The notes under the pieces are model-generated. The model did not search any database and was not told the DNA's origin. It saw nothing but the letters and a program-made list of their open reading frames with translations. A stretch of DNA of 64,000 nucleotides from Shouchella patagoniensis (GTDB lineage Bacteria > Bacillota > Bacilli > Bacillales > Bacillaceae_D): NCBI RefSeq assembly GCF_002019705.1, contig NZ_KV917377.1:246565-310564 (forward strand), read 5' to 3'. The position numbers were made by a program, and so were the translations under genes. This document shows positions 1-8,464 of this stretch, piece by piece (position 1 is the stretch's first letter; each line of letters opens with the position of its first letter).

Positions 1-1
1 A

Positions 2-259
2 GACGAATCGCTTCAGGTGTTTGGGATTGAACGTTCGTTAAGTTTAAAAGGATGTCCCTACGACAATGCGGTAGCTGAATCCATGTTTCATATCGTGAAA
101 GTCGAGTTCCTAAAGCGCTATACGTTCGACACAACCACGGACTTAGAACGTGAACTAGCTGACTATCTTCATTGGTATAACCATTTTCGTCTGCATGGAA
201 CCTTACAGTATCAAAGCCCAATTGAATTCAAACAAACTGCCCACAAAAAAAGTGTCTAA
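2..259 (+). CDS. IS3-family transposase OrfB, C-terminal fragment (cut by window start)
   Basis: The frame is open from base 2, so the 5' part lies outside the window and any start inside it is artificial. The residues GCPYDNAVAES followed by WYNHFRLHGTL are the end of the DDE integrase core of IS3-family (IS150/IS3 type) OrfB, which carries out cut-and-copy transposition of the element. The Glu of the DDE triad falls in the NAVAES segment. The stop codon lies about 18 bp before the likely right end of the element, the usual arrangement. Only the last 85 residues are visible, so it cannot be told whether the element is intact. Confidence 0.9.
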   Translation, partial: DESLQVFGIERSLSLKGCPYDNAVAESMFHIVKVEFLKRYTFDTTTDLERELADYLHWYNHFRLHGTLQYQSPIEFKQTAHKKSV

Positions 260-459
260 AAAAGTGTTGACGGTCCAGCCTCAACTAAACCAGAACTAAG
301 GTGGACGCATGTATCGTTGTCAGAAATTATACACAATAGTTCTTTCTCCTCCTTCACAATAATTCCTTCCTCTTGCAAGTAAATTAAATGGTGAATAGAC
401 ACTTCTTTATTTTTATCTTCAATTTTATTTAATAACTTGATTAACTCATCCACTCTCAA
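256..459 (-). pseudogene. Small gene truncated at its 3' end by the IS element
   Basis: The reading frame starts at a TTG (459) about 7 bp after an AGAGGGGA ribosome site. It encodes a charged, helical small protein beginning MRVDELIKLLNKIEDKN. The host-derived part runs to about base 278; the last six codons and the stop come from the IS terminal repeat, so the natural C-terminus has been lost. I do not recognise the family. The good ribosome site suggests it was once a real gene. Whether the truncated product still works is unknown. Confidence 0.5.
258..277. repeat. Right terminal inverted repeat of the IS3-family element
   Basis: Just after the transposase stop, the sequence reads inward from base 277 as TGGACCGTCAACACTTTTTT. 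It starts with TG, as IS3-family ends do, and lies where the right end is expected. The left end is outside the window, so the match between ends and any target duplication cannot be checked. Confidence 0.6.
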
Positions 460-640
460 CTAATCCCCTCTTTTCTTGGATTATAACTATTCTAAGAAAA
501 GCTTGTTTTATTACACATACAAAAAACAGCTTCAGCAAGTTTCGTGATTTGATTTGTGAAACGTTAATATAATACAATTGAATTACTTTTTCGAAAATTG
601 CGCGTACAAGCAAAAGCTAGAAAGGGGGATTCATTTAGGC

Positions 641-763
641 GTGAAAGATGTTCTAAACAAATTAATAAATGAGTTTGAATATAAGTTGGGAAGAAAGCTG
701 ACTTTTACTGAAAAAGAATTTTTAGCTACCATCGCTAGTAAAATCAACACTCCTTCGGATTAA
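641..763 (+). CDS. Small protein of unknown function (40 aa)
   Basis: A GTG start at 641 sits 11 bp after a strong AAAGGGGGA ribosome site, which is why I prefer it to the upstream in-frame start at 578. The product (VKDVLNKLINEFEYKLGRK...) is amphipathic and helical, with no signal peptide or membrane segment. Its last 14 codons overlap, tail to tail, the Sda-like gene on the other strand (722-865). A TATAAT box at 568-573 could serve its promoter. No function can be assigned. Confidence 0.45.
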   Translation: MKDVLNKLINEFEYKLGRKLTFTEKEFLATIASKINTPSD

Positions 764-865
764 TTCATTTTTAAAAATGTCTGTAAAATCTTCTTGTAGT
801 TTGAGTTTCTTTGCTTCTACAAATGCTTCCTGCATTAATTTTGTAGGAATTTCATATATCGTCAT
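722..865 (-). CDS. Sda-like sporulation antikinase microprotein, copy 1 (47 aa)
   Basis: This ORF is too short for usual ORF calling. From about residue 10 it follows the helical-hairpin pattern of Sda: L-x-x-E-A-F-x-x-A, then L-x-x-D-F-x-x-I-x-x-x-E-L-x-R-R-S. As I recall the family, B. subtilis Sda reads LIESYFKA...NLNRDFIELIENEIKRRS, so the key Leu, Asp-Phe and Arg-Arg-Ser positions fit. Sda binds the dimerisation domain of sporulation histidine kinases such as KinA and blocks entry into sporulation when replication is disturbed. The weak point is the absence of a convincing ribosome site before the ATG at 865. It also overlaps the tail of the 641-763 gene. Confidence 0.5.
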   Translation of the reverse strand: MTIYEIPTKLMQEAFVEAKKLKLQEDFTDIFKNELIRRSVDFTSDGS

Positions 866-967
866 AAGGCATCCGTTAAAGTGGAATTACAAGTTTTTTT
901 TACAAGTGCATTTGCAGTAAATCAAATAAAAAGCCCCTCTTAAAAGCCAGGCTGTATTAGATTATCC

Positions 968-995
968 TTTTAACGTTTTTGCGTAAACGTTAAAA
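968..995. repeat. Perfect 11-bp inverted repeat with 6-bp spacer
   Basis: TTTTAACGTTT at 968-978 is matched by AAACGTTAAAA at 985-995 around a TTGCGT centre. There is no T-run after it, so a terminator is unlikely. It could be an operator or a promoter-proximal hairpin. It stands in a roughly 320-bp stretch (866-1189) with no gene I can support. Confidence 0.45.
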
Positions 996-1043
996 ATTAC
1001 GTGTAGATTAAAGGTAAAAGCGCAATAAGATTAAACAGCGCGG

Positions 1044-1067
1044 CCGTTCTTAGGGACGGTTTTTTTG
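1044..1067 (+). terminator. Rho-independent terminator-like hairpin
   Basis: A 6-bp stem (CCGTTC/GGACGG with one G-U pair) is followed directly by seven T residues. No gene ends just upstream on this strand, so it may end an unannotated short transcript from the 870-1040 stretch. Confidence 0.5.
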
Positions 1068-1189
1068 AATGAAGGAAAAACTTTATAACAATGTAAAGAG
1101 GTCACTAATTTAACACTAGGTAAACATACAATCAAATTTTTTATTGTGGCATTTAATATTAAAAAGAAGGGAGAGGGGAGAAAAAAGTA

Positions 1190-1480
1190 ATGTGTAGTGT
1201 TCGATATAAAAAGTGCTGTGTGTGTCACAGTAATATACAGTATTTTGAGCGGTCCCGTCAAAACCTTCCAACCTTGCCTATACCAAGCCCTCCAGCCGAA
1301 AGATTTCCTTTAAGAGAACTGCTGATCTCATTAATTGGGGATACTATAGAGGTCTTTACACCTTTCGGAATTTTAGTAGGAACGTTAGAAGCTGTTCAAG
1401 AAGACTATATTATACTAGTAGATGAAACTAATTCGCAGAATCTTGTTCGTTTGGCTAAGATTGAAAGTGTGCTCATATAG
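1190..1480 (+). CDS. DUF2642-like (spore coat associated) protein
   Basis: ATG follows a GAAGGGAGAGGGGAG ribosome site. The first 40 residues are Cys- and Pro-rich (CCVCHS; PTLPIPSPP). The rest (about residues 42-96) resembles the DUF2642 / Lsm-like beta domain: LRELLISLIGDTIEVFTPFG, then GTLEAVQEDYIILV and a final LVRLAKIESV. Proteins of this kind in Bacillus are often spore-coat or forespore-associated, but the reaction or partner is not known. The family call is by pattern only. A hairpin with a T-run at about 1559-1588 lies downstream. Confidence 0.55.
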   Translation: MCSVRYKKCCVCHSNIQYFERSRQNLPTLPIPSPPAERFPLRELLISLIGDTIEVFTPFGILVGTLEAVQEDYIILVDETNSQNLVRLAKIESVLI

Positions 1481-1558
1481 CAAATAATGGAGGTTACCGA
1501 GTAGTAAAAGCTATAGTTATACCCGTATCGGGATCTAGCAAAAACCTTTCTTAATGAC

Positions 1559-1588
1559 AAAAAGCGCCCCTGCACGGGCACTTTTTTC
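1559..1588 (+). terminator. Terminator-like hairpin with T-run
   Basis: AGCGCCC pairs with GGGCACT (one mismatch) across a CTGCAC loop, followed by six T residues. It could end transcription of the 1190-1480 gene and, read on the other strand, of the small gene at 1612-1782. Confidence 0.5.
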
Positions 1589-1611
1589 ATTTCTAACACA
1601 ACACATTATTG

Positions 1612-1782
1612 TTATTTCTCCTCCGAAAGCTTGTCCCGTCTTTCTAAGGTGAAATTTTCCAACTCTTGTAAGTCTTCTACTGTCGCTTGCTTCTTAACAA
1701 AGTTTCTAGCAGTTGATCGGTTTCTAAGGTACCGGGCTCCAGCGACGCCTGCCAGTAAAACGATTATCTTGTCTACATCCAC
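1612..1782 (-). CDS. Small N-terminally hydrophobic protein (56 aa)
   Basis: This short ORF has one of the best ribosome sites in the region (AAAGGAGGAGATAAC, then GTG at 1782). The product starts MDVDKIIVLLAGVAGARYL, a short hydrophobic helix, and continues as a basic then acidic helical tail (NFVKKQATVEDLQELENFTLERRDKLSEEK). It looks like a small membrane-associated protein with a cytosolic coiled helix. I do not recognise a family. It is convergent with the 1190-1480 gene. Confidence 0.6.
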   Translation of the reverse strand: MDVDKIIVLLAGVAGARYLRNRSTARNFVKKQATVEDLQELENFTLERRDKLSEEK

Positions 1783-1959
1783 TCGTTATCTCCTCCTTTC
1801 TATACTCTAACCACACTATCGATAGTATGGTTAGTCAACACTTTTTGTAATATTGATCTAAAGTAATTTAAGGGTTATATTTTTACAATTATAATAAGGA
1901 AGACTAACGGAAAAAATGAGCCGTCTATCAGGCACCCGGAACAAAAGATATGGTAAGAT

Positions 1960-2155
1960 ACATTAAAGTATAATTAAATATATATTAGGATTTAGAACCC
2001 CATAAAATCGGGGTTCCGCATCGCTTGCTAGATACAAATAAATACATTAGAATACAGGTAATTACTAGCGTGCTGTAGGAAGCATTTATGGCTGTCTTGC
2101 GCATGGACGATAACTAAGTCTGAAAAAGCCGCCTGCGATGTAGGCAGGCTTTTTT
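1960..2155 (+). ncRNA. Possible small non-coding RNA upstream of hemW
   Basis: The 390-bp stretch 1790-2178 has no ORF I can support. It contains a TATAAT box at 1969-1974, a perfect 7-bp hairpin at 1995-2016 (GAACCCC/GGGGTTC) and ends at a strong terminator (2123-2155) 24 bp before hemW. A promoter, a stable hairpin and a terminator without an ORF fit a short untranslated transcript. No good -35 box was found and no known RNA family was recognised, so this is tentative. Confidence 0.3.
2123..2155 (+). terminator. Rho-independent terminator upstream of hemW
   Basis: GCCTGC (2131-2136) pairs with GCAGGC (2144-2149) inside flanking A and T runs, with six T residues after the stem. It separates whatever is transcribed upstream from hemW. 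Confidence 0.75.
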
Positions 2156-2178
2156 CATGTGAGAAGGAGAGTAAATCT

Positions 2179-3333
2179 ATGGGCCAATCAATTTATGTAC
2201 ACATCCCTTTTTGCGAACATATATGTCATTACTGCGACTTTAATAAGGTATTTTTAGAAAATCAGCCTGTTGAAGCATATATTGATGCGTTAATTAAGGA
2301 GATGGAGCATTCAGAACAGTCTCGAAAAAAGGTTCCGATTCAGACCATATATATAGGTGGTGGAACACCTACGGCATTATCTGCACAACAACTTGATCGA
2401 CTAATGACCGCAATGCATACCGTTTTTCAGTTAGATGCCTTACTTGAATGGTCGGTTGAAGTGAATCCAGATAGTGCGGATGAAAACAAACTAAGTGTCT
2501 TGAAGAAACATGGAGTAACCCGTTTGAGTTTAGGTGTTCAAACATTTACCCAACCGTTATTAGATGAAATTGGGCGAACACACTCGCCAGAGAGTGTGCA
2601 ACAGGCAATTGTCACAGCGAGAAATCAAGGATTTACGAACTTGTCCGTTGACTTAATGTTAGGCCTTCCTAACCAAACAGTCGAGCATTTTTCCGATTCC
2701 TTAGATAAAGCCTTAGCATTAGGAGTAGAACATATTTCAGCTTATATGTTGAAAGTTGAAAAGCAAACCGTGTTTTACAATCGTTATAAAAAAGGGAAAC
2801 TACGCTTACCACCAGAAGAAGCGGATGTAGCAATGTATGATTTATTGCGATTAAAAACATCACAAGCTGGATTGTATCAATATGAAATTAGTAACTTTGG
2901 GAAAATGGGATATGAGAGTAAGCATAATCTTGTCTATTGGAAAAACGAGGAATATGCAGGTTTTGGAGCTGGAGCATCCGGTTACGAGCGGCAGGTGAGG
3001 TATCAAAATATTAATCCAATCCAAAAGTATATTGATGCAGTTATGGATAAGGGTCAAGCGAGAATGAGGGAACATCAGGTCTCTAAAGTGGAATGGCTTG
3101 AAGAAGCGGTTTTCTTAGGATTACGCATTCGTGATGGGATTGATAAAGAATCATTTAAGGCACATTATGGGTATGATATAAACGAATTATTCGCAGACGA
3201 AATTCGCATAGGGATACAAAAAGGTTTGATAGAGGAAACAACAAGTCATTTAAAACTAACGGAAGAAGGGTTGCTCCTAGGAAATGAGGCGTTTGAATTA
3301 TTTGTTGCCGTTTTAGATGAAGAAGCCTTTTAA
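2179..3333 (+). CDS. hemW: Radical SAM heme chaperone HemW
   Basis: The protein (384 aa) is a HemN-like radical SAM enzyme. Cys12, Cys16 and Cys19 in CEHICHYC bind the 4Fe-4S cluster that activates S-adenosylmethionine. The next position of interest is Phe21 rather than the fourth Cys (CxC) typical of true coproporphyrinogen dehydrogenase HemN, which points to HemW, a heme-binding and heme-transfer protein. GGGTPTAL (SAM-binding glycine motif) and the C-terminal HemN domain are present. The ATG follows GAGAAGGAGAG. Its place just before hrcA is standard in Bacillaceae, but lepA, the usual upstream neighbour, is absent here. Confidence 0.93.
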   Translation: MGQSIYVHIPFCEHICHYCDFNKVFLENQPVEAYIDALIKEMEHSEQSRKKVPIQTIYIGGGTPTALSAQQLDRLMTAMHTVFQLDALLEWSVEVNPDSADENKLSVLKKHGVTRLSLGVQTFTQPLLDEIGRTHSPESVQQAIVTARNQGFTNLSVDLMLGLPNQTVEHFSDSLDKALALGVEHISAYMLKVEKQTVFYNRYKKGKLRLPPEEADVAMYDLLRLKTSQAGLYQYEISNFGKMGYESKHNLVYWKNEEYAGFGAGASGYERQVRYQNINPIQKYIDAVMDKGQARMREHQVSKVEWLEEAVFLGLRIRDGIDKESFKAHYGYDINELFADEIRIGIQKGLIEETTSHLKLTEEGLLLGNEAFELFVAVLDEEAF

Positions 3334-3398
3334 CTATGGAAAAAATGAGCTTTTAGCAATTGACAACAGAGCCTCTTTTTGATAGTGTAACAATAGTA

Positions 3399-3425
3399 TT
3401 AGCACTCGCTTGCTTAGAGTGCTAA
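3399..3425 (+). promoter_or_regulatory. CIRCE operator (HrcA binding site)
   Basis: TTAGCACTC at 3399-3407 and GAGTGCTAA at 3417-3425 are separated by exactly 9 bp, a perfect match to the CIRCE consensus. HrcA binds this DNA inverted repeat to repress the dnaK operon until heat shock. It lies 16 bp before the hrcA start, so the repressor controls its own operon. Confidence 0.97.
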
Positions 3426-3441
3426 CAGGGAGGTGCTTGGA

Positions 3442-4470
3442 ATGTTAACGGAAAGACAACTTATGATTTTACATGCAATCGTTGACGATTATGTTCGTTC
3501 CGCAGAGCCTGTTGGTTCACGAAGCATCTCAAAACGGAATGATATTCCGTATAGTCCAGCAACAATACGAAATGAGATGGCAGACCTTGAAGAACTTGGT
3601 TTTCTGGAAAAGCCGCATAGTTCAGCTGGAAGAGTGCCTTCACAGCATGGATATCGCTATTATGTAGACCATTTATTATCTCCACACCGATTGACTGTTG
3701 CAGAACGCGCAGGGCTTTCCCGACTAACCTCTGCAAGTTTGGAAGCAATGGAAGAAGTCTTTCAAGAATCAGCACGGATATTGTCAGAGATGACTAGTTA
3801 CGTTTCTGTTGTTCTTGGACCTGAATCGTTGAATGAAAAACTGAAAAATATTCAAATCATCCCAATGGACAGCCGAAAGGCCGTTGTTATTGTTGTGAGC
3901 GATACAGGTCATGTTGAGAATCACCTTGTGCAAATTGGAGAAGGTGTAACGTCTACTGATTTAGAGCGAACCGTTAATCTTTTAAATGAGCGATTAATCG
4001 GAACACCTCTTTCCCAGTTGCAAAAGAAAATCAATATAGAGTTAGGACAACTATTCCGAGATCATATTGACAATTATCAACAAGTGCTCGGTATGTTGGA
4101 GCGGACGATGGTCTCTGGTGTGAGTGAAAAATTGTTTTTCTCGGGAAAAACGAATTTAATGGAGCAACCTGAATTTCAGGATGTTGGCAAAATGCGTTTA
4201 GTTTATAAAACGTTAGAAGAAGAGAATCTATTGCAGCAGTGGTTCCGAACACAACAGGCAGACGGATTACAAGTCTCAATTGGTCAAGAAAACCAATTAG
4301 AAGCATTTGAAGCTTGCAGCATTATTACTGCTTCTTATGCGATTAATGGTCGTCATGTTGGAACACTTGGAGTGATTGGGCCAACAAGGATGGAGTATAG
4401 GCGAATGATTAAAGTGGTTGATTCGCTTTCAAAAGATTTGTCTAAACTGTTAACAGGATTTAATGAGTGA
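3442..4470 (+). CDS. hrcA: Heat-inducible transcription repressor HrcA
   Basis: HrcA (342 aa) represses class I heat-shock genes through CIRCE. The N-terminal winged helix (residues 1-75) contains SRSISKRNDIPYSPATIRNEMADLE and the following LEKPHSSAGRVPS. The C-terminal GAF-like dimerisation domain ends with GTLGVIGPTRMEYRRMI. I chose the ATG at 3442, which lies 7 bp after GGGAGGTG and gives the usual MLTERQ start; the GTG at 3433 overlaps the ribosome site. It is the first gene of hrcA-grpE-dnaK(-dnaJ). Confidence 0.96.
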   Translation: MLTERQLMILHAIVDDYVRSAEPVGSRSISKRNDIPYSPATIRNEMADLEELGFLEKPHSSAGRVPSQHGYRYYVDHLLSPHRLTVAERAGLSRLTSASLEAMEEVFQESARILSEMTSYVSVVLGPESLNEKLKNIQIIPMDSRKAVVIVVSDTGHVENHLVQIGEGVTSTDLERTVNLLNERLIGTPLSQLQKKINIELGQLFRDHIDNYQQVLGMLERTMVSGVSEKLFFSGKTNLMEQPEFQDVGKMRLVYKTLEEENLLQQWFRTQQADGLQVSIGQENQLEAFEACSIITASYAINGRHVGTLGVIGPTRMEYRRMIKVVDSLSKDLSKLLTGFNE

Positions 4471-4477
4471 TGGTATG

Positions 4478-4498
4478 CGCAGCAGCTAATCTGCTGCT
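4478..4498 (+). other. Hairpin in the hrcA-grpE gap
   Basis: The 169-bp gap between hrcA and grpE contains a perfect 7-bp stem (GCAGCAG/CTGCTGC) with a 5-base loop soon after the hrcA stop. There is no T-run. It may stabilise or process the polycistronic message; a partial attenuator is also possible. I saw no second CIRCE element. Confidence 0.5.
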
Positions 4499-4639
4499 CT
4501 ACATAAAGCATGAGTGTTAGGCAATGTAATTGCATGACACATGCACCAATCGAAGTATTTGCAGACTAGCTAGGTTATTTGCTAAGCTGTCCAAGAATCA
4601 AGTCTGTAAATACGGAAACATACTAGGAGGTGAACAATC

Positions 4640-5218
4640 ATGGCTGAAGAAAAGAAAGATGAAACAATTTTGGAAAATGAATCACTTGAGCAGGAAATGC
4701 CTGAAGCTGAAAAAGAAGTTGAGCAAAAAGAAGCTTCTAATGAAGAAACGATTGAGGCGAATGATGAAGAGTCAGAGGTTCACCCTCTTGAAATAGAGTT
4801 GGCAGAAACAAAAGATCGCCTTGCTCGTGTTCGAGCGGATTATGAAAACTTCCGTCGCCGTACAAATGAAGAAAAAGAAGCACAAGCTAAATATCGTGCA
4901 CAAGGATTTATTGAAAAGCTTTTGCCTGCACTTGATAATTTTGATCGGGCGTTAACTGTTGAACCACAACACGACGAAGCAAAACAGCTTCTTCAAGGAA
5001 TGGAAATGGTTAACCGTCAAATTCAAGATGCGTTAAAAAATGAAGGTGTTGAGGTTATTCCGACAAAAGGGGAAATGTTTGATCCACATCTTCACCAAGC
5101 AGTGATGCAAGTAGAAGAAGAAGGATATGACAGCAACCAGATTGTCGAGGAGCTTCAAAAAGGATATCAATTAAAAGACCGAGTCATTCGGCATTCTATG
5201 GTAAAAGTGAATTCATAG
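4640..5218 (+). CDS. grpE: Nucleotide exchange factor GrpE
   Basis: GrpE (192 aa) releases ADP from DnaK. The first 55 residues are highly acidic and disordered, followed by a long helix ([25 protein letters not shown] begins it) that forms the dimer coil. The C-terminal beta wing includes [13 protein letters not shown] and [12 protein letters not shown], the conserved DnaK-contact region. ATG follows ACTAGGAGGTGAAC. The stop is 19 bp before dnaK. Confidence 0.95.
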   Translation: MAEEKKDETILENESLEQEMPEAEKEVEQKEASNEETIEANDEESEVHPLEIELAETKDRLARVRADYENFRRRTNEEKEAQAKYRAQGFIEKLLPALDNFDRALTVEPQHDEAKQLLQGMEMVNRQIQDALKNEGVEVIPTKGEMFDPHLHQAVMQVEEEGYDSNQIVEELQKGYQLKDRVIRHSMVKVNS

Positions 5219-5237
5219 TTTTGGGAGGAAAAAAGAA

Positions 5238-7073
5238 ATGAGTAAAATTATTGGAATTGACTTAGGTACAACAAATTCATGTGTAGCAGTTATGGAAGGC
5301 GGAGAAGCAACTGTAATTCCAAATCCAGAAGGCAACCGTACGACCCCATCTGTAGTTGCATTTAAAGATGGCGAGCGTCTTGTTGGAGAAGTGGCAAAAC
5401 GTCAAGCTATTACGAACCCAAACACGGTTATTTCTATTAAACGTCACATGGGAACAGACTACAAAGTAGAAGTAGATGGAAAGAGTTATTCTCCACAAGA
5501 ACTTTCAGCGATTATTTTACAAAAGCTTAAGTCCGATGCAGAAGCATATTTAGGTGAAAAGGTAACGAAGGCAGTTATTACAGTACCTGCTTACTTTAAT
5601 GACTCACAACGCCAAGCGACAAAAGATGCTGGAAAAATTGCTGGTCTGGAAGTAGATCGTATCGTTAACGAACCAACTGCAGCAGCGCTTGCATATGGGC
5701 TTGAGAAAGAAGAAGATCAAACAATTCTTGTCTATGACTTAGGAGGCGGTACATTTGACGTATCAATCCTTGAGCTTGGTGATGGTTTCTTCGAAGTAAA
5801 AGCAACTTCTGGTGATAACAAGCTAGGTGGCGATGACTTTGATGATGTTATCATGGACTATCTTGTAGCAGAATTTAAAAAAGAAAACGGCATTGATTTA
5901 GCACAAGATAAAATGGCAATGCAACGTTTGAAAGACGCTGCTGAAAAAGCGAAAAAAGATCTTTCTGGTGTCACACAAACACAAATTTCATTACCGTTTA
6001 TCACTGCAGATTCTTCAGGACCAAAGCACCTCGAAATCAACTTGACTCGTGCGAAATTCGATGAGATTTCTTCTGAACTTGTTGAACGTACATTAGCACC
6101 GACACGTCGGGCATTATCAGATGCAGGAATGTCAGCTTCTGAAATTGATAAAGTTGTTCTTGTAGGTGGATCAACGCGTATTCCTGCAGTACAGGAAGCG
6201 ATTAAACGTTTAACTGGAAAAGACTCACACAAAGGAGTTAACCCAGATGAAGTTGTTGCTCTAGGTGCAGCAATTCAAGCAGGTGTATTGACTGGAGATG
6301 TTAAAGACGTTGTTCTTCTTGACGTTACACCACTTTCACTTGGTATTGAAACAATGGGCGGAGTCTTCACTAAGCTAATTGACCGTAATACAACAATTCC
6401 AACATCAAAATCACAAACATTCTCTACAGCGGCTGATAACCAACCTTCTGTAGATATCCATGTGCTTCAAGGTGAACGCGAAATGGCAGCTGACAACAAA
6501 ACGCTTGGTCGTTTCCAACTTAGTGATATCCCACCAGCTCCACGTGGAGTCCCACAAATTGAAGTAACATTTGATTTAGATGCAAACGGAATTGTAAATG
6601 TAAAAGCAAAAGATCTTGGAACAAACAAAGAACAATCAATTACAATTACTTCATCATCTGGTCTTTCTGATGAAGAAATTGAAAAAATGGTTCATGATGC
6701 AGAAGAAAATGCTGAAGCAGATAAAAAACGTCGTGAGCAAGTAGAGCTTCGTAATGAAGCAGATCAACTCGTTTTCTCAACTGAAAAAACACTTAAAGAT
6801 TTAGGTGATAATGTTGAGCAAGAAGAAAAAGATAAAGCAGAAGCAGCAAAAGACAAGCTAAAAACTGCACTTGAATCGGATAACGAGGAAGAAATTAAAA
6901 CAGCAAAAGACGAGCTTCAAGAAATCGTCACAGCTTTGACAACAAAAATGTATGAGCAAGCAGCGCAAGCGGCCCAGCAGCAACAAGAAGCTGGTGGCGA
7001 AGGTGCAGAGCAACAAGATGAGAATGTTGTTGATGCGGACTATGAAGAAGTAAATGACGACGAAAAGAAATAA
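5238..7073 (+). CDS. dnaK: Molecular chaperone DnaK (Hsp70)
   Basis: DnaK (611 aa, normal for Firmicutes) is an ATP-driven chaperone. The ATPase domain shows the phosphate-1 loop [10 protein letters not shown] (residues 6-15), [17 protein letters not shown] and [10 protein letters not shown]. The linker [19 protein letters not shown] leads to the substrate-binding domain. The C-terminal tail is Gln/Glu/Ala-rich. Firmicutes lack the roughly 24-residue insert of Gram-negative DnaK, and none is seen here. ATG follows GGGAGGAAAAAAG. A terminator-like hairpin follows the stop, so dnaJ may be expressed at a lower level. Confidence 0.98.
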   Translation: MSKIIGIDLGTTNSCVAVMEGGEATVIPNPEGNRTTPSVVAFKDGERLVGEVAKRQAITNPNTVISIKRHMGTDYKVEVDGKSYSPQELSAIILQKLKSDAEAYLGEKVTKAVITVPAYFNDSQRQATKDAGKIAGLEVDRIVNEPTAAALAYGLEKEEDQTILVYDLGGGTFDVSILELGDGFFEVKATSGDNKLGGDDFDDVIMDYLVAEFKKENGIDLAQDKMAMQRLKDAAEKAKKDLSGVTQTQISLPFITADSSGPKHLEINLTRAKFDEISSELVERTLAPTRRALSDAGMSASEIDKVVLVGGSTRIPAVQEAIKRLTGKDSHKGVNPDEVVALGAAIQAGVLTGDVKDVVLLDVTPLSLGIETMGGVFTKLIDRNTTIPTSKSQTFSTAADNQPSVDIHVLQGEREMAADNKTLGRFQLSDIPPAPRGVPQIEVTFDLDANGIVNVKAKDLGTNKEQSITITSSSGLSDEEIEKMVHDAEENAEADKKRREQVELRNEADQLVFSTEKTLKDLGDNVEQEEKDKAEAAKDKLKTALESDNEEEIKTAKDELQEIVTALTTKMYEQAAQAAQQQQEAGGEGAEQQDENVVDADYEEVNDDEKK

Positions 7074-7085
7074 GAGCGGATTGGA

Positions 7086-7123
7086 GAAAAGTCAAAGTCA
7101 GCGTCATGGCTTTGGCTTTTTTC
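7086..7123 (+). terminator. Terminator-like hairpin between dnaK and dnaJ
   Basis: AAAAGTCAAAG (7087-7097) pairs with CTTTGGCTTTT (7110-7120) with one G-U pair, and T residues follow. It should end or reduce read-through from dnaK into dnaJ. Confidence 0.75.
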
Positions 7124-7232
7124 TCTGAAATAGGTGTCTCCTATTGCAAGGAGCGCTTACCTGGTGATAAGATGAACGTTATGTGAGAAAACGTGAGGCG
7201 GCAAAAAGTCGCATTCAGTCGGGAGGAAAAAC

Positions 7233-8357
7233 GTGAGTAAACGAGATTTTTATGAGGTGCTCGGGGTAAGCCAAGGCTCTTCTGAAGAAGAAGTGAAAAA
7301 AGCGTACCGCAAATTAGCTCGGAAATATCACCCAGATGTAAACAAAGAAGAGGGTGCTGAAACAAAATTTAAAGAAGTAAAGGAAGCATACGATACATTA
7401 AGTGATCCACAGAAGAAAGCGCATTATGATCAATTTGGTCATACTGATCCAAATCAAGGGTTCGGTGGTGCTGGTGGAACAGGAGACTTCGGTGGTTTTA
7501 GCGATATTTTTGATATGTTCTTTGGTGGAAATGGCGGTGGTGGCCGTCGTAATCCAAACGCACCACGCCAAGGGAATGACCTCCAATATACAATGACACT
7601 TGAATTCAAGGAAGCTGTTTTTGGAAAAGATACGGAAATCGAAATTCCTCGGGAAGAGACATGTGAAACGTGTGACGGTTCAGGTGCTAAAGCCGGGACT
7701 AAACCTGAAACATGTTCTCATTGCGGAGGCTCTGGTCAGTTAAATGTAGAGCAAAATACACCATTTGGCAGGGTCGTTAATCGCCGCGTGTGTAATCATT
7801 GTGAGGGAACAGGGAAAACGATTAAACATAAATGTGGAACGTGTCATGGAAAAGGCAAAGTGAAGAAACGTAAAAAAATCAGTGTGAAAGTACCAGCAGG
7901 AATTGATAATGGACAACAGCTACGTGTAACGGGTCAAGGAGAAGCTGGTGCTAATGGCGGGCCTGCAGGTGATCTTTATGTTGTATTCCAAGTGAAGACA
8001 CATGAATTCTTTGACCGTGAAGGCGAAGACATTTATTGCGAAGTACCACTTACATTCCCACAGGTGGCACTTGGAGACGAAATAGAAGTACCGACATTGA
8101 CTGGAAAAGTAAAATTAAAAATTCCAGCAGGTACACAGACAGGTACAAACTTCCGCTTGCGTGGAAAGGGTGTACCAAATGTTCACGGACGTGGCCAAGG
8201 TGACCAACATGTACAAATACGTGTAGTAACACCAAAAACCTTAAATGAAAACGAAAAAGAACTAATGCGTGAATTCGCTGGAATGAGCGGTGGAAAGCCT
8301 GAAGAGCAAAACGACGGCTTTTTTGATAAATTACGTCGAGCGTTTAAAGGCGATTAA
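7233..8357 (+). CDS. dnaJ: Chaperone DnaJ (Hsp40)
   Basis: DnaJ (374 aa) stimulates DnaK ATPase and delivers substrates. The J domain (residues 1-70) has the essential HPD in [12 protein letters not shown] Gly/Phe linker follows. The zinc domain carries four CxxCxGxG repeats ([32 protein letters not shown]). The C-terminal beta-sandwich domains contain [13 protein letters not shown] and [17 protein letters not shown]. The GTG start follows GGGAGGAAAAAC. A strong hairpin follows before prmA. Confidence 0.97.
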   Translation: MSKRDFYEVLGVSQGSSEEEVKKAYRKLARKYHPDVNKEEGAETKFKEVKEAYDTLSDPQKKAHYDQFGHTDPNQGFGGAGGTGDFGGFSDIFDMFFGGNGGGGRRNPNAPRQGNDLQYTMTLEFKEAVFGKDTEIEIPREETCETCDGSGAKAGTKPETCSHCGGSGQLNVEQNTPFGRVVNRRVCNHCEGTGKTIKHKCGTCHGKGKVKKRKKISVKVPAGIDNGQQLRVTGQGEAGANGGPAGDLYVVFQVKTHEFFDREGEDIYCEVPLTFPQVALGDEIEVPTLTGKVKLKIPAGTQTGTNFRLRGKGVPNVHGRGQGDQHVQIRVVTPKTLNENEKELMREFAGMSGGKPEEQNDGFFDKLRRAFKGD

Positions 8358-8382
8358 TCAAGTTAAGACTACGTATATATAT

Positions 8383-8420
8383 GGTGAAGGAAGCTTGTTT
8401 TAAGCATTCCTTCACCTATT
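8383..8420 (+). terminator. Terminator-like hairpin between dnaJ and prmA
   Basis: A perfect 10-bp stem, GGTGAAGGAA (8383-8392) with TTCCTTCACC (8407-8416), is followed by a short TATTTTA run. The weak T-run suggests partial read-through into prmA. Confidence 0.6.
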
Positions 8421-8464
8421 TTACGGAAAAAATGATTTATAGGATTAATAAGGGAGCTAATACA

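Noticed and set aside
4530-4796. 88-residue ORF overlapping the grpE start
   Set aside because: It is another frame of the acidic grpE N-terminus; grpE has the ribosome site and the conserved domain.
5858-6232. 124-residue ORF antisense to dnaK
   Set aside because: Typical shadow ORF of a strongly codon-biased gene; no ribosome site and no domain.
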